Below are positions 60,360 to 64,000 of a stretch of DNA of 64,000 bases, piece by piece. Under the pieces are notes generated by a model. That model saw nothing but the letters and a program-made list of their open reading frames with translations, was not told the origin of the DNA and did not search any database. The position numbers and the translations under genes are program-made. Origin of the DNA: Colletotrichum lupini (Eukaryota > Ascomycota > Sordariomycetes > Glomerellales > Glomerellaceae); NCBI RefSeq assembly GCF_023278565.1, contig NC_064680.1:1178001-1242000 (forward strand), read 5' to 3'. Positions within the stretch are counted from its first letter, which is position 1. The number at the start of each line of letters is the position of its first letter.

Positions 60360-60660
60360 TCAAATGCTATCGGCAGACTTCTGCAACAGATCCACTACGT
60401 ATCCTCTGAATGCCTGCTGCAGTTTGAGGTCTTCCTTCGTGTCATCCACAACCCCGAAATCCCCTTTTAGGCACCGAATAACAAGTCTTTGGTACTTCTC
60501 CCCCATCTTCCCTCCCAAGCGCCTCTCTGCATGCTTGATAAGATATTTCTGTATTTCGCGAGGATCGCGGACTTCAGTGAACCCTGACTTGTCGAGGCTT
60601 GAAACGGATTGCCACAGGCCTAAAGCTATCATTGCATTGAAATCAGACGTAGTCATCAAA
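60360..60660 (-). pseudogene. C-terminal fragment of an unidentified fungal protein
   Basis: The minus-strand frame ends with a natural stop at 60360, only 10 bp beyond the duplication of the solo LTR. Its last 90 residues look like real coding sequence: EVRDPREIQKYLIKHAERRL, then MGEKYQRLVIRCLKGDFGV, DDTKEDLKLQQAFR. I recall similar C-terminal segments in large fungal proteins of the NLR/ankyrin kind but cannot name the family. Upstream (beyond about 60660) the frame turns into the duplicated region shared with 55640, where no matching N-terminal part is visible. It is probably a truncated gene. Confidence 0.45.
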
Positions 60661-62612
60661 ATTTGAACACTGTCCGCTGAACAGGTTGTCAGAATGGAAT
60701 TGGATATGTCTTTCGTATCTTGTTCAGTGTGAAGCAATAGCCTGCGCGTGTGCGTGATGAAATGGTGGTGACAGGAGGCACAGTGAAGATCAGGACAAGG
60801 CAAGTCAAAGGAAAAGGTGGATGAAGTTTGCTTTGACCAGAAGGCTCCAGGGATCCTTGTCCTAACAAAAGAATAACTTCAGTGTTCAGTCAAAGGGATG
60901 AGCCGGCCCTCATATTCGCTGAAAGAAAATCAAGAACCCTGTTCTTACATGAAATTCGGATGTTCAGAAGACATGGGAATATTCAGACAAAAATCACACA
61001 AGCATGCAATCGTGTTGATACGTACAAAGCAACTGTCTGCCCATTCAAGGCCTTACCAGAGTCACAGCATAGACACATTTCAGCAGCTTCTGCTTTTGCC
61101 TTCTGCCCCTTATCTATGCTTATTCAGAAGGTCGTTCTATTTTCTTGTTTCGTTTTGAGATCAATGGTGAAGGCGCATTGCCGTCTTCTTCGCCCACCAG
61201 CCAGCCCGGTTATCGACACCGCTATATTTCACTTTTTTCTCTCCAATTTTCTTATCCATCTCTCCTCAAATTCCTCTATGGCCTCAACACAGCACACTCT
61301 AGAAGATGGACCATTTGTTCCAGTTGTGAGTGGTATTGGTTTTGCACTCAGGACAAAATGAGTACTAATAGGTTTAGCTGGACATCATTGATACCGGAAC
61401 ACTGTATTACAATCTTGGTACAGACAATCCTGCAAAAAGTCCTAGCACTCCCGAAGTTGCGAGAATAACCGCGGCAATTATGGAAGCAAAGTTCGCCACG
61501 CTGCACACACGCAAAATTAATGGCAGAGTTCCGGATCTCTCCATCGAACGCAAGAAGGCGTTTGGCAATGTCATTAGAGAATCGAGAAAGAAAGTTCCCA
61601 AGGAGAAACTATTTGTGTTACTCAAAATCCAAGAGCCGACGAAGAGGACCGGTTCCTTGGCTAGTAGCTTAAAATCTATGATGACTGCTAGCTTGGGCTA
61701 CATGGGGCTCGATAGCGTAAACCTGTAAGACGCCTCCCCTTCTGTCTATCAATCTCTACGTGTGATTGCCGACGCATGTGCTCTAGGTATGCTAATATCA
61801 GTGTCAGTGTTGTTGTGCATAGTAATGGGTACCTCAATCCAAAAAAGGATCTCGATCCAGAAGAGGACTTCGATCCAAAAGAGTTTAAGGAGGCTTGGGC
61901 GCAGCTGAGAGAACAAATCACTGCCGAGAAAGATGGAAAAAGAAGAGCCCACTTTATTGGAGTGTCATCGGACAGTGAGACTTTCGTCCTCGTCGAACCG
62001 TCCCAAACCCCAGCCATCAATTACCAACAAGCTACGGAATCTGGTGGATTGACTACCTTGAAGCAAGCATGTGGACTTAAAGATGGACTCTTCGTGCGTC
62101 TTGCCGACATACCCTCAAATAGAACCATAATTCAGGGTGGAAAAGAGCCACTGCAGTTGTCCATAGCCGAATTGCCACAGAATAATCTCTTGGACACTCT
62201 CGTTGGGCGAAATGGGACAACATGGCATTCTCAATTTCTTCGCCGCTTGGGGATTGAATACAGTGCAAAACATGCAGCACTTGGAAAGGACAAAGAGAAT
62301 AAAAACGTTGGAAATGAAACAAAGGCTGAGAAACATGACATGCTACCCCCAGATCAGTTGACACAACAGGCCAAGAAACGGAGAGCAGAGGAGGATGCAG
62401 AGAAGGAAAAACAACGCAAACAGCACGAAGCAGAGTACCGAAAGAAGGTTTTGCAAGATGAACAAAATTCCAATCAGGCAACGGAGGACAAGGACGAAAC
62501 GGAGGACAAGGAGGTAGAACAAACCTTATGGTCGCCTGAAATACAGCAGGTAGTCGAGAACAAGGTCAAGTCCTTTTTTGGATGGGTTGAGAAGCCAAAG
62601 AAGGCCTAGTTC
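60660..62612 (+). repeat. Right copy of the local duplication
   Basis: Counterpart of 55640-57430, with promoter landmarks and gene start in the same order. The two copies now have about 5 kb between corresponding points, about half of it filled by the Fot1 copy and the solo LTR. Confidence 0.65.
61278..62609 (+). CDS. Aldo-keto-reductase-like protein with charged C-terminal extension (right paralog)
   Basis: Exons 61278-61325, 61378-61724 and 61787-62609 (introns 52 and 62 bp) join to 1218 nt and 405 aa. Exon 1 has 16 codons and ends FVPV, like FFPV in the left paralog, and the second intron interrupts the same Leu codon (NL|Y against DL|N). AKR-like landmarks are EKLFVLLK99, SLGYMGLDSVNLY, VVVH143 and HFIGVSSD (187-194), the IGVSNF equivalent. 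The region that should hold the catalytic Asp and Tyr (around 70-85) has neither in place. From about residue 275 the protein turns very charged (KKRRAEEDAEKEKQRKQ and repeated acidic KDETEDK), a predicted coiled coil absent from normal AKRs, ending FFGWVEKPKKA. The function is unknown, and it may be a non-enzymatic derivative. Confidence 0.6.
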
Positions 62613-63176
62613 ATGACAGTCTTTGTTGATAAATTGATCCACTACTCAGTAGAGCAGGAAGTATTGCCCAAATTCTTTCTGATCTACCAGTTTTACTAGC
62701 ATACTTACGTATTTTGACCAGTCCTAGAGCGTATTATTTCGTGCATCATAAGCAAATGCTGAAGTACATGATTCTTGCCACCTCAAGTGATGTCAATCTT
62801 ACAGCTGTCTATCGCTTACTTCACGTATCTGTTTTCACTCCATAATATTACATCATTGAAGATACTGGCTCAACCATGAACGTGGTCACACATATGAAGC
62901 CACGAGGAATTCTCCACAAAGAAATCGGGGTAGAAAGATTAGGCGAATTTCTACCTGTCACAGCGCAAGAAATTGGAGAAAACTGCTCGGTGCAAGGGTG
63001 TCGAACCACTTAGACTGTTTAATGCTATCGTGGCACGCCGCGGGAGAGACCAGGGCATCAACACTGGTCAAACTCAATCGCACTAAGACATTTAGAGCTA
63101 GTCAATTACCATCGAGCTTCAAGATGGCGTCAACGTTTTTGACCGAGATAGGCTTACAGGTAACCAGAACACTGAG
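62613..63176. other. Intergenic, nothing recognised
   Basis: 560 bp between convergent genes, without a supported feature. Confidence 0.4.
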
Positions 63177-64000
63177 TCAAATATGCGCATAAAACTCATA
63201 CACCTGCTTCCGAGGCCACCTCACAGCCTCCAACAACACAGGATGTCCCGCCAACTGCGCATCAACCATGGCAAACAACCTCTTCGACCATCCCCGAAGG
63301 AACCAAAACGTCGGCTCAAGCACACACAAGAACACGGAAAAGTACGCCAACAGAACCAAGCTGTACGGATTCAGGGCGTGTATGTCGGCCATGATGTTCT
63401 CCGAGATGACGTACGGCCAGAAGAGAATCATGCCGACCTCGAGATTTGCGCCGGCATGCGCCATGAGGTAGACTGCCTTTTCGAGCTCTCTTACGGCTGT
63501 CACGTACTCTTCGCGCGCGCTGTCGTGGAGGTTTTCTGTGTAAAAGTCTAAGAGGCCTTGGATTGCTTCGAAGACGTCGGGTGGGAGTGGGGAGTTGTGG
63601 AGGGGTGGGAGCCTGTTTAGTCTGTCAGTCTTGGGAATAAGAATTTCTTGATGGCCGGTGTCGACGCACTTATATGATGGATCACTCGGGTCGATGGTCC
63701 ATATTCCTGTCGCCATTGGCGCAAATTCCGTCCTTACAATTTTTGTCTGATATGGTTCGAGGATCGCACGAATCCCTCGCACAAAGATGAAGACACCCAT
63801 GATATCCGGCTCGGAGTCGAGGTCCTGCCCCATCCGCACGGGCAACGAAGCGACGTAGAAGACGACGAGCGACGCGAAGCAGAAGAATGGCTTCCAGTTT
63901 GTGTCGTTAACGGTGTGAAGCTGCGTTCGGAAGCCCTCGAGGCCTGCAGTCTGATGTGACGTCGCGAGGTCGAGGTACTTGTCCCGCGCCCAGGGTATCA
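63177..64000 (-). CDS. C-terminal half of a Zn2Cys6-type regulator (runs off the window)
   Basis: The frame is open from the right edge (first full codon at 63998) to a stop at 63177, 274 codons without an intron. It matches the C-terminal region of fungal regulators of the Upc2/sterol-uptake kind. An early helix, HQTAGLEGFRTQLHTVNDTNW, is followed by the hydrophobic FFCFASLVVFYVASLP. An internal block with GIRAILEPYQTKI comes next, and AREEYVTAVRELEKAVYL precedes several hydrophobic helices and a final WPRKQVYEFYAHI. The DNA-binding domain would lie beyond 64000, so the zinc cluster is inferred from family resemblance only. The target genes are unknown. Confidence 0.75.
   Translation of the reverse strand, partial: IPWARDKYLDLATSHQTAGLEGFRTQLHTVNDTNWKPFFCFASLVVFYVASLPVRMGQDLDSEPDIMGVFIFVRGIRAILEPYQTKIVRTEFAPMATGIWTIDPSDPSYKCVDTGHQEILIPKTDRLNRLPPLHNSPLPPDVFEAIQGLLDFYTENLHDSAREEYVTAVRELEKAVYLMAHAGANLEVGMILFWPYVISENIMADIHALNPYSLVLLAYFSVFLCVLEPTFWFLRGWSKRLFAMVDAQLAGHPVLLEAVRWPRKQVYEFYAHI

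Overview
The window looks like a chromosome piece from a filamentous ascomycete (Pezizomycotina, perhaps a Sordariomycete). Evidence: short 45-130 bp GT-AG introns with CTAAC/CTGAC branch points, Zn2Cys6 transcription factors, a secreted subtilisin, an HsbA-type wall protein and a fungal class II peroxidase. Long blocks have been emptied of CpA and TpG, the signature of repeat-induced point mutation (RIP). No rRNA, tRNA, CRISPR or bacterial feature was seen.

About 26 kb (roughly 41%) is transposon. There are three full-length LTR retrotransposons with exact ends and 5-bp target duplications: Copia 16725-24338 (+), chromodomain Gypsy 24651-32008 (+) and Copia 45110-51906 (-). There are also two Fot1/pogo-type DNA transposons (34683-36568 and 57588-59475), one 773-bp hAT-like non-autonomous element (39259-40031), and two solo LTRs (1053-1254 and 60161-60344). 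The full-length elements are saturated with RIP. The solo LTRs of the same two Copia families are almost clean.

Layout: 1-6.8 kb holds no convincing gene, only a solo LTR. At 6.9-8.2 kb is a secreted S8 protease. At 10.7-15.2 kb are a small cysteine-rich secreted protein, a type II NADH dehydrogenase (-) and a Zn2Cys6 regulator (-). Divergent from that regulator at 16.1 kb starts a short-chain dehydrogenase. It has been split by two LTR retrotransposons into three pieces spread over 16 kb; removing both elements and one copy of each target duplication leaves an 840-nt frame with a single TAG. At 33.4 kb is a second small secreted protein candidate; at 37.3-38.9 kb an AAAP amino acid transporter; at 40.5-41.4 kb an HsbA-like wall protein (-); at 44.2 kb a small membrane protein. 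After the second Copia come a secreted heme peroxidase (52.1-53.2 kb, -) and a tandem pair of divergent aldo-keto-reductase-like genes (56.3-57.4 and 61.3-62.6 kb) that appear to have lost the catalytic tyrosine. The C-terminal half of another Zn2Cys6-type regulator runs off the right edge.

The secreted protease, peroxidase, wall protein and small cysteine-rich proteins beside RIP-mutated transposons suggest a fast-evolving accessory region of a host- or substrate-colonising fungus. The most notable items are the doubly interrupted dehydrogenase, the RIP gradient at element edges, the clean solo LTRs, and the aldo-keto-reductase-like pair on a local duplication.
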